The notes below the pieces were generated by a model. The model made no database searches. It saw only the letters and a program-made list of their open reading frames with translations, and had not been told where the DNA came from. The position numbers and the translations under genes are program-made. This document shows, in pieces, positions 21,714 through 34,225 of a DNA stretch of 64,000 nt. Origin of the DNA: Tilletiaria anomala UBC 951 (lineage: Eukaryota > Basidiomycota > Exobasidiomycetes > Georgefischeriales > Tilletiariaceae); assembly GCF_000711695.1 (NCBI RefSeq), contig NW_013546962.1, forward strand, positions 1-64,000. Reading direction: 5' to 3'. Position 1 is the stretch's first letter, and every line of letters begins with the position of its first letter.

Positions 21714-24700
21714 TCAGAGCCCGCGTCCATTATTGTCTTTGTTGAGGTCAGAGAGAACAGCAGCGTTCAAGCCAGCAGAGCTGAAGGCGTTCGGTGCTCC
21801 GAAGGGACTGTGTGGCAGTCCAAGGGAGGCCGGAAGGCCGGGCGAGAGAGCAGATGAGCCTGTTGGGCCATTTGCAGGTGGCGGCTGTTCAAAAGCAAAA
21901 CGAGCTCGGTCCCAGCTGTTCTGGACAGGGATTGGGGCCCAGGGATCGGCTGCAGATGAGCGCTGCGTAGGTGCTCCCCCTATGGGAGTGCCACCCAAGC
22001 CGCCAAGCACACTGCTGCCGCCAGGAGCGCATGGGGCAGCTGTGAAAGGAGACCAAGGAGAAGGTCCTCCGAATCCACCCCCGAAGAACGACGACGTTGC
22101 CGATGAGCCTCCAGCATTGAAGGGCGCAGTGTTGCTGGTACGCCTTGGCTGGGGCTCGATGATGTCGTCGTCTCCACCGAGCGCAGCGCTACCCAGAATA
22201 CCTTCGGGCAGCTTTGGGCTAACGGATGCGCGACCCTCATCTGGGGCCTGCTCGTCAGCAGGGCGAGGCCTACCGATGGGTCCAATTGGGATAGGTGCCG
22301 GGCGCTGAATGGCGCGGCCACCAAGGCTACCTGAGCCTGAGGCCGAAGGAGGCCCTCGGAAGCCGTGGTCATCTCCCGAAAGGTCATGAGCGTGGTTGCC
22401 AAGGCCATTGATACCACTCATGTGCATCGCTGCAGGCGACGGGGGCGCCTGCATGCCAGCAGATGCAACGGAGCCAGAGAGCATGCCGGGTGCTCCGGGG
22501 AAGTCCATGCCGGGCTGAGATAGTCCAGGGGGGACAACGCCAGGGGGGAAGGCATCGGCCAGCGTTGGGGAGCGCACATTGTCATAAGAGCCTGGCGCGC
22601 CTGGTCCCGGGAATGTATGGTGCGGTGGCATACCGCCCGGAGCTTGGGGAATGGGCATCGCTGAGCTGGGTGCAGCGACAGGTGATGTGCTTCCAAGCGA
22701 ACCTCCTGGTGCCTTGGCTTGACCCGGAGACGAGACTGCATAAGCGGCTCCGGGCACAGGGCTGCGCAAGACTTGGGCAGGCGAGATCGAAGGCGGCCGG
22801 GGTAGACCAGCGTTCGAGCTTTGTGGCATGCTAACCTGTGGACTTGGCCCAAGCGCATTGACAACGGATGTCGCCGGGCGAGCAGGGAGGCCTTGAGGAG
22901 GTGGAGGTAAGCTTGAAGCTCCCGGGGGACCAACATGTCGACCAGATGGACCGCGTGGCGGGCCCGCGGGGACTGTCGCAGATGCTACAATTTGTTGAGG
23001 TTGACCCGAGCGAGCTCCAGCGGGCCCTATGGGAGCGCCCAGAACACTGGCATTACGAGGCCTTGCCGTGCCAGGAACGACAGGCTGAGGAGCGCCGATG
23101 GGAGCCGCACGACGACTGCCTGCGACCGGTGAAGGGTGAGGGGGCGCTTGCCGCTGTTTTTCGGCAGCTGCGCGCGCCTCCTTGTCCTTCCGAGCCTGTT
23201 CAGAAGCGGCAGATGCCTTGCGCGCTTCCTCAACTTCTTTGGCTTTGCGTTCGCGCTCTTCGCGCTCTTTCTGTTCCTTGGCACGCTTGGCCTCCTCTTC
23301 TTTCGCTTTACGCTCGCGCTCCTTGACTTCCTTTGCGTCACGCTCCTGCTTAGCCTTTTCCTCCCTTTCCCTCTTCTTGCGCTCGCGTTCGGCTTCCTTG
23401 GCTCGCTCTTCTTCCAGACGCTTGCGCTTTTCTTCCTCCTTTCGCACCTTCTCTTCTTCCTTCGCACGTCGCTCAGCCTCACGCTTGGCTCTGAGTTCTT
23501 CCTGCTGCTTGAGATGCTCCTGCCGGTGTTTTTCTGCTTTGGCTCTGGCGGCGGCCTCTTCAGCAGCCTTCTCCTGCTCCTTCTTGAGCCTCTCTGCCTC
23601 CTTCTGCTCTTTCTGTTGCCTGCGGAAGATTGAAAAGGCTTGAATCAGCCGTGCTCTCCAAGAAAAAAATCCCGTACAAGGATAACTCACTTCTTCTTGT
23701 CCTTCTTGCGTTGATTCTCCTTAGCTCTCTTGGCCTCTTTGTCCTTCTCTTTGTTCTCCTCCTCTTCAAGCTCGCGGAGCAGCTCAAGCTGGCGGTCCTG
23801 CGCGACCCTCTCCCTGTATGCTTGCAGGACACGCTGTTCGAACATGCGGGCTGCAAAGATCTGGAACATCCTTCGACCTTCCTCCATGCGCTGCTCCTCA
23901 GTAATGAGCTCCTACAGGCGAATTCGGTCAAAAGTTCAGTCAGCAAAATTTCCCACTTCCAGGTCTGTCCAGCATCGTGGATGCGCTCACATCCTCTTCT
24001 TCCTCTTCATCGAGGTCGTCTTCGTCCTCATCATCATAATCCTCGTCTCCATCGAGATCATCGTCATAGTCGTCGTCCCGATCGCGAAGTTCAGCGGAGA
24101 TCTCAGCCTCGCGCTGCATGCGCCTGTTGGCCAGCTGCTCCATCATCTCAAGGAACTTTTGCCCGTCATTCTTGAGCAAGTCATCGGCGACGGTGAGGAT
24201 ACCTCCTAGGTAGGAACCGGTCCGAGCAAAAGAGGTGCCGTGCAAAAGGGATGGCGAGCCGAACGGATGTGGAAGAGAACAGCGAGCGGGGGATCATGTG
24301 TGAGCATAGCGAAGGCAGCATCACACATATCGCCAACGAGGGAACGACAAGGCAAAGAGGGAGAGGGAACGACCGAGAATCATGTTAGTCATGCTTTAGC
24401 AAAGCACACGCACAAGTAGACGGATTGCGGAAGCGGAGGCAGAGTGGAGGAGGTATAGGGGGATTGGGGAAGGCGTGGCAGGGGAAAAGGAAACGCACCT
24501 TTGACTGTGACAGTGGAGCCAGGACCAAAGAACTCATTGCCCTGATTGCTTTGGTTGTTGCCTCCTGCCATGCCAGCTTTGGCGCCGGCTGCGCCTTTCT
24601 TGCCTGTGGTAGGCGCAGGTGGAGCTGGCGCGTTGCCCGTCGCGCCATTCCCACCGCCAGCGCCGGAGTTAACGCTTGCCTTGCCGTCGGTCCCGGCTTT

Positions 24701-27342
24701 GTGACCATGGTGATGGTGACCCGGTCCGTGGTGATGATGGTGATGGTGATGATGGTGGTGGTGACCGTCCTCGTCGAGATCATCCTCTTCATCGTCGAGG
24801 TCATCTTCATCCTCGTCAAGGTCGTCCTCTTCGTCGACGACATCATCCTCATCCTCGTCATCGTAATCCTCATCGTCGTACTCTTCGTCGTCCAGATCGT
24901 CATCATCGTACACGTCGTCATCGATGGGAGTCTGCGAGAGAGCATCGTTTGCACCTGGCTTTTTGTACGGCGGTACGCCTGTCGACACAGCCGAGTGCGG
25001 GGAGGTAGACGGCACAGCGTTGGCCCGCGTGTTCTTACCGACCGCAGCGGCCGCAGTGGCAGTCGCTTGCGGCTTCTTGTTCCCTGCTACTGCGGCTGCT
25101 GTTCTCGCCGAGGGCGGATGCAACGGATCGCCACCGACGACGGCGCCATTGCTGTCGAGCGCTATGCTACCCGGGAATGGGCCAGGGCCAGGCGGAGGCT
25201 CTACCTTTCCGCCACTCTTGACGTAGCGCTGCTGCAGGCCAGCATACTGCTCCAGCTCGTCATAATACGAGGCGTAGAGCACTTCGAGCTCTTCCTCAAT
25301 GGACGACCGCTTGCGCCCGCATACACCACAGGTGCACAGATGCTTTTGCTGCTCTTTGATCTTCTTGAGCACCGCATCCTTCTCAAGCTTGACCAAGTCG
25401 CGCCGATCCCTTTCCTTGAGACCGAGCCAGAAGTCTTTAATCTTCTCGCGTTCTTCTGCACTACTCGTAGACCACAGCCGATTGTTCCCCACAGCGCCGG
25501 TCGATGAGCGAGGGAGGCCACCGCCGCCGCTGCCACCAGTACCCCCACCAGAGGTGCTGGTTGAGTCACGCTGATGACCGACCCCAGCGCCTCCGCCTGG
25601 TGCAGCATTGCTGCCCTTGGGTGGAGCCGCAGCCGCGTTATTCGCAGCAGCCGGCCGCTTGCCGGCTGCGTTGGAGCTGGCGCTGCTCGTTTTTGCCGCA
25701 GTATTGTTCGCCGGCTGCTTGCCATTCACATTTACAGGTGGCGCACTGTTGCTAAACGACATGGGCTGCTTGCCTGCCGCTCGCGACGATGGCGGCGGAG
25801 GCACTACTGCCTGTGTCTGTGGCGCAGAGGCTGGCAGCGGACGAAGGGCAGACTGCTGAACCTGGCTTTGTCGCGGATTGGTAGGCCGCGTTCGTGCAGG
25901 AGCGAGGGGCTCTGCAGGTAGCGCGGGCGGCGAAAGGCCATCCTCGGGATGCCCTCCTCCCCCACCGCCACCGGACTTCTTCTTCTTTTTTTTCTTTTTG
26001 TTCTTGCTTGATGTGGTTGTTCCACCTTCAGCAGAAGGCAGGGCGTTGCCAGCATCTTGCCCTTCTCTTACCTGCTGCTGGCCGCCAGTAGGAGGCCGAG
26101 CATCGCGCTCAGCAGGCGCGGGGAGAAAGTCCTCGTCGTCTACGTCTTCCTCGTCGCTGTAGTAGTCATCGTCGTAATGACCTTCATCGTCGTAGTCCTC
26201 TTCGTCATCGAGATCGTCCTCGTTCCGCGGCAAGACGCCATTGACAGACGCGCCTAGATGCGGCTGAAGCGGCAGCCTCATTTGGTCCGGGTGCATGGCA
26301 AGGTCGGCAAAGATGCTCGGATCGAACGGCAGTGGTGGGTACGGCTGCTGCTGTTGTCCTCCGTTCGCTGCTGCAGAACCATTAGAGGTTGTCAACCCGG
26401 CATTCGTAGCTGCGCTGGCAAGCGCAGCGGCCGCTGCGGCAGCGTTGGGGAACTGTTGCTGCAGGTGCCGTTGGCTCGCATGAGCAGCCTGTGCGAGCTG
26501 CTGGGCGACAGCGATCATAGCTTGCGTCGAAGCTTGTCTTTGCGCATCCGTCGGGGCCGCAGCTGCACCACTGCTGTCCGCGCTCTTAGCTGCACCGCCA
26601 GCGGCGTTGGCAGCAATCGGCTGGAATTGACCAAGCGGCAGTGCGTTGCGGATGAAGGTCCGCAGGTGCGGCGGAAGACTCATCCAGTAGTCGTCATCGT
26701 CCGGGATGCTCGCTGGATCTTTCTCGATGCGCCGGTACAGGTCGGAAGCGGTCTGCAGCAGATCGGCTTGTGTCTGTTGCACAGCGTGTGCAGCGTTCTG
26801 GATGCGCTCAATCGAAGAGGCAGAAAAGTTGAAGGTTGCCGGCGCTTGTGTGCCGTTTGGCATGGTCAGTGTGCCGACACCCATCCCAAGCGGCAGCTGT
26901 CGAGAGTGGATGCCAAACATGGTTGCGAATTCAAAGAGCATAATTGGAAAAGGCAACAGGAAAGAGATGTTGAAAAGCGTGAGCTACCAGCTTTCAATTG
27001 AGGACGCAGGATGTGGGCGATCAAGTCCGGTGGCTGAGGTCCTTGGAATCGAGCCTTCCTTCTTCCCCCCAAAATGCGCACGAGTCAGCCGAAGGTCCAA
27101 ATACCACTCACGTTTTGCAGTTGGTCGCCACCTGGAAGGGAGGAAATTTGGTGCTCTCCAGTAGCAGGAGAAGCAATAGCTGAGAGGCCACGGCTGTTGA
27201 CAATGTCCTGATCGACCGGAGAAGAAACTGCAGCGCTGTCGTGCCCAGTCGAGCTCTTGGCTTTTACCTTCTTCTTTTTGTTCTTCTTTGCTGCTGCTGC
27301 TGCTGTCGCAGCTGCAGTTGTAGTTCCGTTGAGTGCGCTCAT
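21714..27342 (-). CDS. NST1: Stress response protein NST1
   Basis: NST1 proteins are large, charged cytoplasmic proteins tied to salt tolerance and RNA granules in yeast. Exon 1 runs from ATG 27342 to about 27112 (MSALNGTTT, then a Lys-rich [11 protein letters not shown]). A short exon with [15 protein letters not shown] follows, then the large exon to about 24500. This carries the family core: [31 protein letters not shown] and [20 protein letters not shown]. After it come long Asp/Glu runs, a 15-His tract near 24725-24770, [20 protein letters not shown], and then a very long coiled coil of Glu/Lys/Arg repeats (about 23.9-23.1 kb). The C-terminus is Pro/Gly/Ala-rich and ends at 21714. Three introns after the large exon are clear. 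The acceptor just before [15 protein letters not shown] is uncertain because I could not fix its phase. Confidence 0.85.
24725..24930 (-). repeat. GAT/CAC trinucleotide-rich repeat coding His and Asp/Glu runs in NST1
   Basis: The plus strand shows repeated GTG/ATG then TCG/TCC/TCA triplets. On the coding strand these give alternating Asp/Glu tracts ([20 protein letters not shown]) followed by a run of about 15 His. Such triplet runs expand and shrink easily, so length variation between strains is likely. Confidence 0.7.
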
Positions 27343-29028
27343 GTTAGAGCGATGGACCGAGCAACAGCGCTAACCGCAGGAGTTGCAGTCGTGATGGAGA
27401 GGGGGGCTGTCGTGTGCAACCCTTCCCAGAGTAGGTGCGATCGGAGATCGAGTCCACTCCTGCCCGCAAAGAAATAGGCGGCAAGTTTGCGTGTCCTACC
27501 TGGCTCTCCCGAGCCTCGGCGGGCTATGGCTGTTCTTGCAAGCTAGTACTATATCGAATGTGTTGTGCAAAATCGGAGCGGGTGAGCGGGAAGGAATTGA
27601 AACGAACGAGAACAGAGGCTGCCGAGGGGTCACCTCCGCCTTTCCTCTCGGCACTCCACACCTTCCTTCTCTGGGCCTCACCGCGTTGATGATGGTCGCT
27701 GGTCACCCTGTGTGTATGTGTTCCAGCACACAAGACTCAGGCTAGCAGTTGTGCAGCATGAATCTGGACGATTGCAAGGATGGACCTGTTGAACATCAGA
27801 AGGGGCTGTGGAGGGAAGGGAGCACCAGCCATCCACACATGCAGATACAATCCTCCGATGCCGGCGCGATGGCCCACCACCCTCACATCTGCACACTGCG
27901 CACACGGTATACCGCACAACTTCAGTCCTGGCGGAAACACACACCAATGTCACACACACACCCCTCTCACCAAGAACAACAATTCTCTCGCACATGCGCT
28001 CGCTCGTACATCCCAATCATCTCAGCTGGACTTCATTTGACTCACCCCTTCACACTCACGGCGCACAGTGTGCCATCGTTGGACGAGCCAACGAACTGCA
28101 AATCATATGGAGACACCTGTCTTTTGGGATTCAGATGAGGCAATTCGACGACCCCAAGAGGACAGTACATACAGGCGGGTCGAGTGAGCCAACCCATTTA
28201 TTTTTAATTCCTTGGGTCTGTTGGGACGAGCGGAAGTGCCGATCTCTGCTGAGCATGCTGCCTGGTGCCAAGATCGAAAATCCAATCTTTTTTATGCGAT
28301 CGCACCAGCGCGCCGTTTGAGTACCTACGCACCCACTGACGAAGCGGCTCGTCTTGAATCGATGCTTTATGTAGCTCACAATCCATCATCTTTCGGCTCC
28401 ATACATATGCCTGTATAACCGGACTGCGAAGAGCCAAGGCGCATTGAGAATCGATTTGCCAAATGGAAGGGATTGAACTTTTACGGAGTGCGTCCAGCTA
28501 TGTGAGGCTCTGCCTGCGTGCACTCATGCCAGACGCCACACGCACCTGAGAGACTGAGTGGCACGTAAGGAAGGTCACGTGTGTGGTAGTGACATGCGCG
28601 CCACTGCAGGGCTCGTCGCAGTTGTGCGCGGTGCATGCCTGTCCTTTTGCGGCTCCCTCAGCGCACAGCTGCGAATTGATCAGCCGGCTGGCACTTGGCA
28701 CCTTTCACTTCCCAAGGCCAGCATCATCTCCGTCGAGCTCCCCTTATCGCTCGCTATTCGACAGGGAACAGACACAGGCGGATTTCACCGCGGAGCGAAC
28801 CCTCTTTTCCTTCATCCTTGGGAACTGGCTTTGGCAATCCCGGGTGGACGCTGAGCTGGGAGACGGTCTCCAGAACGCGCCTGGCCCGCTCATCCACCTG
28901 CCCAGGTCACATCGCACAAGAAAAGTGTGGAGTCAAAGGAGGATTCAAGTGTACAATTGGCTTTCAGGCAAAGGGAGATCATACTACCCTGACGATCGAT
29001 CGTCGCCATCGTCCTTCGGCGAGCTGCT
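27343..29028. other. Long divergent promoter region between NST1 and RHO2
   Basis: These 1.7 kb carry no frame I can support. A CA-rich stretch lies at about 27935-27970. One minus-strand frame of 77 codons at 28204-28437 looks slightly protein-like but has no recognisable motif. The length is unusual for this compact neighbourhood and may mean a long leader, a regulatory region or an unseen noncoding RNA. Confidence 0.4.
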
Positions 29029-29951
29029 ATGCCACCTCAACCTGTACGACGCAAGACGGTTATCGTCGGCGACGGTGCCTGCGGCAAGACATCGCTTCTA
29101 TGCGTCTTTGCGCTTGGGGAATTTCCACAGGAGTATCAGCCGACCATATTTGAAAATTATGTTGCAGGTGCGGCGAGTGTCTCAACACCACTTAAGTTCC
29201 TGCCACTCATTGTACATCCTTTGTCCTCTCTAGAAATCCGCTTAGACGGAAAGCCGGTCCTGCTCGCGCTCTGGGACACAGCAGGGCAAGAGGAGTACGA
29301 GCGCTTGCGTCCTCTGAGCTACTCACATGCGCACGTCATCTTGATCGCATTCAGCATCGACACGCCAGATAGTTTGGAGAATGTGCGCTACAAGTGGAAC
29401 GAAGAGGTGCGACAGATTTGTGGAAGGCAAATCCCCGTCATTCTCGTCGGCTGCAAGCGGGATCTTCGGGATGACGCCGAGGCCAAGGCCAAGGCGGCAG
29501 TGGTGGCAGATTCTTTACAATCAAATGGAGCAGGCGCGCCGCCGGACTTGGATTGGCAAAAGAATTTTGTCTCAAAACGACAGGGAGTCGAGATGGCAAA
29601 CTCGATAGGCGCACGTGTGTACCTCGAGACATCTGCTCTCAAAAACGATGGTGTTGATGTGAGTACAGATACATGGAAACGAATGATCCCCAATTATACG
29701 CTGATGCGAATAGACGCGCCAATCATATATCACAGGCGGTCTTCGAAGCAGCCACTCGCGCAGCGATGCTCGTACGCGACTCAGAGGCCAGCACAGGTGG
29801 CGGAGGCAGAGTTCGAGATGCGGACGGCGGCATGGGGGGCCTGAGTGCAGGAGGTACAGGCGGCGAAAAGCACCGAACAGGCGGGGATCCCCGTGGCGGA
29901 AGACGGAAAGGGCACGATGATGTAGGCGGGTGTAGATGCGTCATCTTGTAG
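29029..29951 (+). CDS. RHO2: Rho-family GTPase, Rho2 type
   Basis: Rho2 GTPases act at the plasma membrane in cell wall and polarity signalling, through protein kinase C in fission yeast. Three exons (29029-29167, 29234-29658, 29736-29951) join in phase for 259 residues. Visible motifs are P-loop GDGACGKTS, switch I/effector YQPTIFENYVA, switch II WDTAGQEEYERL, and a guanine-binding motif that reads GCKRD in place of the usual TKxD. ETSAL and VFEAATRAA also fit, the latter being typical of Rho2. The protein ends CVIL, a CAAX box with a final Leu that favours geranylgeranylation. Two things are odd: an insert of roughly 20-25 residues after the KRDLR motif, in the Rho-insert region, and a Gly-rich tail of about 50 residues before the CAAX box. 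Rho1 and Rho3 fit the switch and helix sequences less well. Confidence 0.85.
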
Positions 29952-31064
29952 GATTCGCTCTTCGGAACGGAAAGACCTCCACAGCTCACTGGCAGAAACC
30001 ACTCGCTCTTCTCTTTGCAATATTCTAAACCATCGCGCCACCTGCTCACCCGTTTCAATCCCATCGATTCATCCAACAAGCGACTGCAGGCACCCCCGAC
30101 AAGCACCTGCCCAACCTAAGACGGACGTTCCCCAAACGAAGACCAACATGATGCAACGCAAAGAACGAACTTTCCTACACCTTTCAAGGGTCACTCGCTC
30201 CACATATATCTTCAAAATTCCAGATGATGCTTACAAGCCATGGCGCACGACATATAGCGCCCTGCCTAGAGTTAGACATGTACCCACCCATGCATCCACA
30301 GAGGTCAGAGATCCAGCATTTGCAGGTAACATCTTTCAACGATACTCATTTCCCATATCAAATTCGTTGCGATTGCAAGTCACGAATTCGCAAGTTGGAC
30401 TTCTGTACATAATTCTTCCATGGCCTGACAGGCCGGCAATTTACAGCAATATCTGAAAGACCCATCTCTGCTGGTGCTGGTGCTGATGCTGATGCTGCTT
30501 CTGCCGCCGCCGCGTCCAGCTAACCGGTAAGCTTTCTCTTTTCGTATTACCATGGCTACGGACAGCGGGAAAGGGCAGATACCAGCTTTCGCTTACAAGC
30601 TTCACCATTTGTCGATTGTCCTTTATCAAATATATGGTTGCCATCACCATGAGGTTACTAAGAGAACGATGAAGTTGCTGAAAGACCAAATAGCACAGTG
30701 ATCGTCCAGCGTCCTTAGGCTGGACTCCGGAGGCGGCTTGTGACCCAAGTCGCATGTTGGTCGAACATTGGGATCTTATTTACAATTTCGAAGCTCGATT
30801 AGATTTTGGATTTCTGATGAGCAGATTTCAAGAGTTCTGGATAGTGAGAGGGTGAGAGACAAAATGCGGCCGTGAAAAGGCGTCGCCAGCCGTGCGAGCA
30901 CCGTTCATTGCCCCACGTCGCCATTTGATTCTGGGGGGGGGGGGCATTCTCGATATTACAGATTGACAGGGATATCCACCTATATGCGGTCTGCGGGTCA
31001 CATCTATGCATCTATCTGAAGCTCTGAAAACAACACGCGAAGCTCACGAAAGTAAGATCAAGGC
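29952..31064. other. Intergenic region with a 12-G run
   Basis: About 1.1 kb lies between RHO2 and the thioesterase gene. It holds an uninterrupted run of 12 G at 30933-30944 and a GCTGGT/GCTGAT-type repeat near 30470-30500. I see no supported gene. Confidence 0.45.
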
Positions 31065-33097
31065 ATGACGGTGTTTAGACAGCTGGCACGGCTTGCCGGC
31101 TCCAGTCGAGCTCAAGTGACCACGAGCGCGGTAGCAAGCGCCATCCGAAATTATCGGTTCTCCGTTCAAGCGCGACGGCATTTCGGCGCATCGTCGCCAC
31201 TGGCATCTGCTCCTGTTTCGGGAGAGGGCCTAGCAGAGATAAACAACCTTATTTCGATTGTGAATTGCGGTCACAAGGCGACAAAGATGCCCAGTAAGCA
31301 CCCTCGCTTTAAGGATTGATCACCGTGCCGATGTTTCTTGATGATTGTCCTTGAATGGCAGCGCGACTGGCACCGGTTTCCACATGGGCCGATCACAGGC
31401 GTGAAATGGGTAAGGGATCGAAAGCGGACTATGGTATCAGCTCCACAGAGCTCAGCGAAGCCGTCAAGCACTTTGAAGCGACACAACTCAAGCCCAAGCG
31501 CATGCAGGAGAGGTGCGCAACACAAGAATGCATGTGTGCTTAACATTCCTCCATCCCCCAGCCGTTGCTGATACAATCTTCTACCTACCTGTCCGCACAG
31601 CTTGGTAGAGTTGCACTTGAATTTTTCTAAAGACCCCGACCTTCTCGAGCGTTATATCGCCACGTCTGGAGCAATTCGAATGGGGAAGATATTCGAAGGT
31701 GCGCGATCTCCCGAAATCGATTCTTCTCCACCGTAGCCTATCTGACGCTGTCTCCACCCTCGTGTGTTCACAGATCTGGACACACTTGCAGGAGCGGCAT
31801 CGTACATGCACGTGCTTGGCCACTTGCCCATTAGGAAAGACAGAGCGTCGCCGCTCTTCATCGTTACTGCATCGGTCGACCGTCTCGATTTGGTGAAGCC
31901 GCTCGTCATCACTTCGGACTACCGTCTAACGGGGTCGGTTATATATGTGAGGGAATACCTGCGCGAAAGTTACAAGCCTCTTCTGACAAAATGGAACTTC
32001 ACGTACTCCCAGGTCGGTTCCTCCTCCATGGAAGTTCTCGTTGCCATCGAAGAAATCAAGGCGGACAGTTCGCCGTCTGAGATCTGCCTGACTGGTCGCT
32101 TTACCATGGCCGCACGCAATGCCGCGACCCTCAGGTCGCAAAGAATCGCGCCGCTTCAACTTGAGACCAAGGCAGAAGAGCGCCTCTTCCAACTCGGGCA
32201 ACAGCACAAGATGCACAAGCAGCAGAGTTCTGCGACGTCGTTGGAAAGGTCATCGCCAACGGAAGAGGAGGCGCTCTTGCTCCATGATGTATTTCTGCGC
32301 GATCGAAACGCCCTCACAGCCTCTGCTGCAAAAGCGATCATCTTGGGAAGCAGCGCAAAGATGATGGGGAGCGAGGAGGAGGTTGTCTCCCTTTCTTCGA
32401 CTATGCACTCTAGCACACTGCACATGCACCCGCAGCAGGCCAATGGTGAGTGGTGCATTTTCTTGCAAAGGCCGAAGAATCGAATTAACATTAGGTGCCA
32501 TCCTTTAGTGCACTTGAATGTTTTTGGCGGCGTGCTTATGCGGCATTGTTACGAGCTAGGCTGGATTACGGCTTCCATCTTTGCGAACGCGCCTGTCGAA
32601 TTCCTTGCGCTGGACGCACTGAGCTTCCACAGCCCAGTCCCCATCGGCGCTGTCCTTAGTGAGTGCCCGCGTGTTGATCGACGCGGCGGTCCTCGCTGCT
32701 ACTGAAGCGTGCTTTCGTTCCGAAATGATCTTTGAAGATATGACAAGCACAGTCACGTACACATCTCAAGGAGAGGAGAAGGAGAATGCCGTGGCAGCTG
32801 TTAATGTAGTCGCTGAAATTGTGGATATCGAGAGTGGCAAGCGAAAGAAAAGCAACACGGTAGGTTCCCTCGTCACACTTTTCAGGTCACTTTCGGAGTT
32901 GAGAGTTCAACTTCGTTCACCTTTGCGCACGTATGCAGTTTCATTTCTCCTTCTCTGTTGGGCAGACAAAACGGCGAGTGTCACCTCTGACTTACGCGGA
33001 TGCCATAGAATGGCTTGAATCAAGGCGACGGGTTCAGATAGGAGATCAGCTTCGCGAAGAATTCAAGGCTTCTGCGATTTCTCCTACTGTAACATAG
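31065..33097 (+). CDS. Mitochondrial acyl-CoA thioesterase, ACOT9-like double hotdog
   Basis: Enzymes of this family split acyl-CoA into CoA and free fatty acid in the mitochondrial matrix. Exon 1 (31065-31293) gives an Arg/Ser/Ala-rich presequence (MTVFRQLARLAGSSRAQ). The second exon starts at 31362 with TRLAPVSTWADHRREM. The first hotdog domain holds ATSGAIRMGKIFEDLDTLAG, ASVDRLDLVKPL and SSMEVLVAIE. The second holds VHLNVFGGVLMRHCYELGW and ALDALSFHSPVPIGAVL. After this, small introns (one near 32660-32708, about 49 bases) lead to NVVAEIVDIESGKRKK, and the last exon starts TKRRVSPLTYADAIEWLE and ends at TAG 33097. The domain order and the Asn-His-like and FGG motifs match ACOT9/ACOT10 relatives. 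The short intron near 32660 is the least certain part. Its stop is only 40 bases from that of ARC15 on the opposite strand. Confidence 0.8.
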
Positions 33098-33137
33098 CAG
33101 GTGTCATAAGGATGGTTGTAATCCAGGCATCAATTTA

Positions 33138-33821
33138 TTACAGATCCCTTCGATCAGTCATGACCCGTACAATGCATCCGGTCCCCGCTGCTTCCGTCAG
33201 CTGCGGATGGCAGTGACGCCGTAGATCAGCATCGGTGTCGGGACACGTGGGCCCATCCGTGCAACTCACTCGTTCATGCCAATTCAAGAGGATGGCGCTG
33301 TTACCGCTTTCTGGATGTGAGAGACCCTTGTAGATATATGCCATAAGATGATCTTGCTCCTCGATCGAGAGCGCCTTTACGATGCCCGCAATCTCGGTCG
33401 AGCGTGTCGAATTCAGAATGTCCATCAGGGTGTTCAAGTTGAGGTTCTGCAATGCAGGGAAGGTTCACAGTCAAAGACGATCGGGTCTGTACAAAGGCGT
33501 TTCATTCTCACCTTTGCTTCTGTTGCATCGCGGCCGAATGGGGGATCTGCAAGGATCAAAGACAGTGCGCTCTTTGCGTCACCTCTGGATGGCGCGATAG
33601 GTAGAAAAGATAAGTCTCGCATCAGCCGCGCGGCTGGCTGCGAATTACCCAGACGCATGGACACGATCTCACCTTGCCATCAAGCTACGAGTCTCCTGAG
33701 CATTGCCTTGGACGAGCGCCAGCAATTCTTGTCCGGACCGAGGATCCGGGTCGACCAGCTCCTCGTCCAGCAGTACATCCTCATCGTACTGGTCGATGTT
33801 GATCTTGCGGAAATCCTCCAT
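33138..33821 (-). CDS. ARC15: ARP2/3 complex 16 kDa subunit (p16-Arc/ARPC5)
   Basis: p16-Arc links the ARPC4 and ARPC1 subunits in the ARP2/3 complex, which builds branched actin at endocytic patches. Starting at ATG 33821 the protein reads MEDFRKINIDQYDEDVLLDE, which resembles the acidic N-terminus of ARPC5. Following exons encode GDAKSALSLILADPPFG, LNTLMDILNSTRSTEIAGIV and DHLMAYIYKGLSHPESGNSA. The last exon reads LTEAAGTGCIVRVMTDRRDL, which closely matches the family C-terminus. Four exons are needed. The estimated size of about 145-150 residues agrees with ARPC5. Another ATG farther upstream cannot be excluded, but the chosen one is the first that gives a family-like start. Confidence 0.87.
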
Positions 33822-34225
33822 CTCGTCCGAACCAGCTGCCAAACGTTGCGCTATTTCCCTACTAATGATAACAGCCTGTTCTCTGCGTGCAAGCCTGTAC
33901 GATTATCGCCCAGAGATTATGCCCAATTGAGAAGGCCATCCACATGGAGCTCCATGCAGGTGTAGCACGCTAGATGCTGCTGTGCCTGGGATGGCCGTGC
34001 GCATATCCTTGTGCGTGGATTTACACACACCAGTTTCATGTAAGTTCAATCGCCCACTGGCACACAACTCATGCATTCGAAGAGCCATTGACAAAAGCAC
34101 AACGCGCGCGCTTCTTTCGCATATCCACTCCCTACATCTGCTTCCCTTCTTCCCACCCGACCTCTTCAGGACACCCTTTGGACTAGCATCCATCCTCAAA
34201 CCTCGAGAAGAAGGACAACACAACA
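33822..34225. other. Divergent promoter between ARC15 and TRA2-like gene
   Basis: These 404 bases separate two start codons that face away from each other. A pyrimidine-rich stretch at about 34130-34175 precedes the TRA2-like start. No gene is seen in it. Confidence 0.45.

Noticed and set aside
30933-30944. Run of 12 G as a possible G-quadruplex control element
   Set aside because: A single homopolymer without spaced G tracts around it; it may be a simple slippage tract and nothing links it to a gene.
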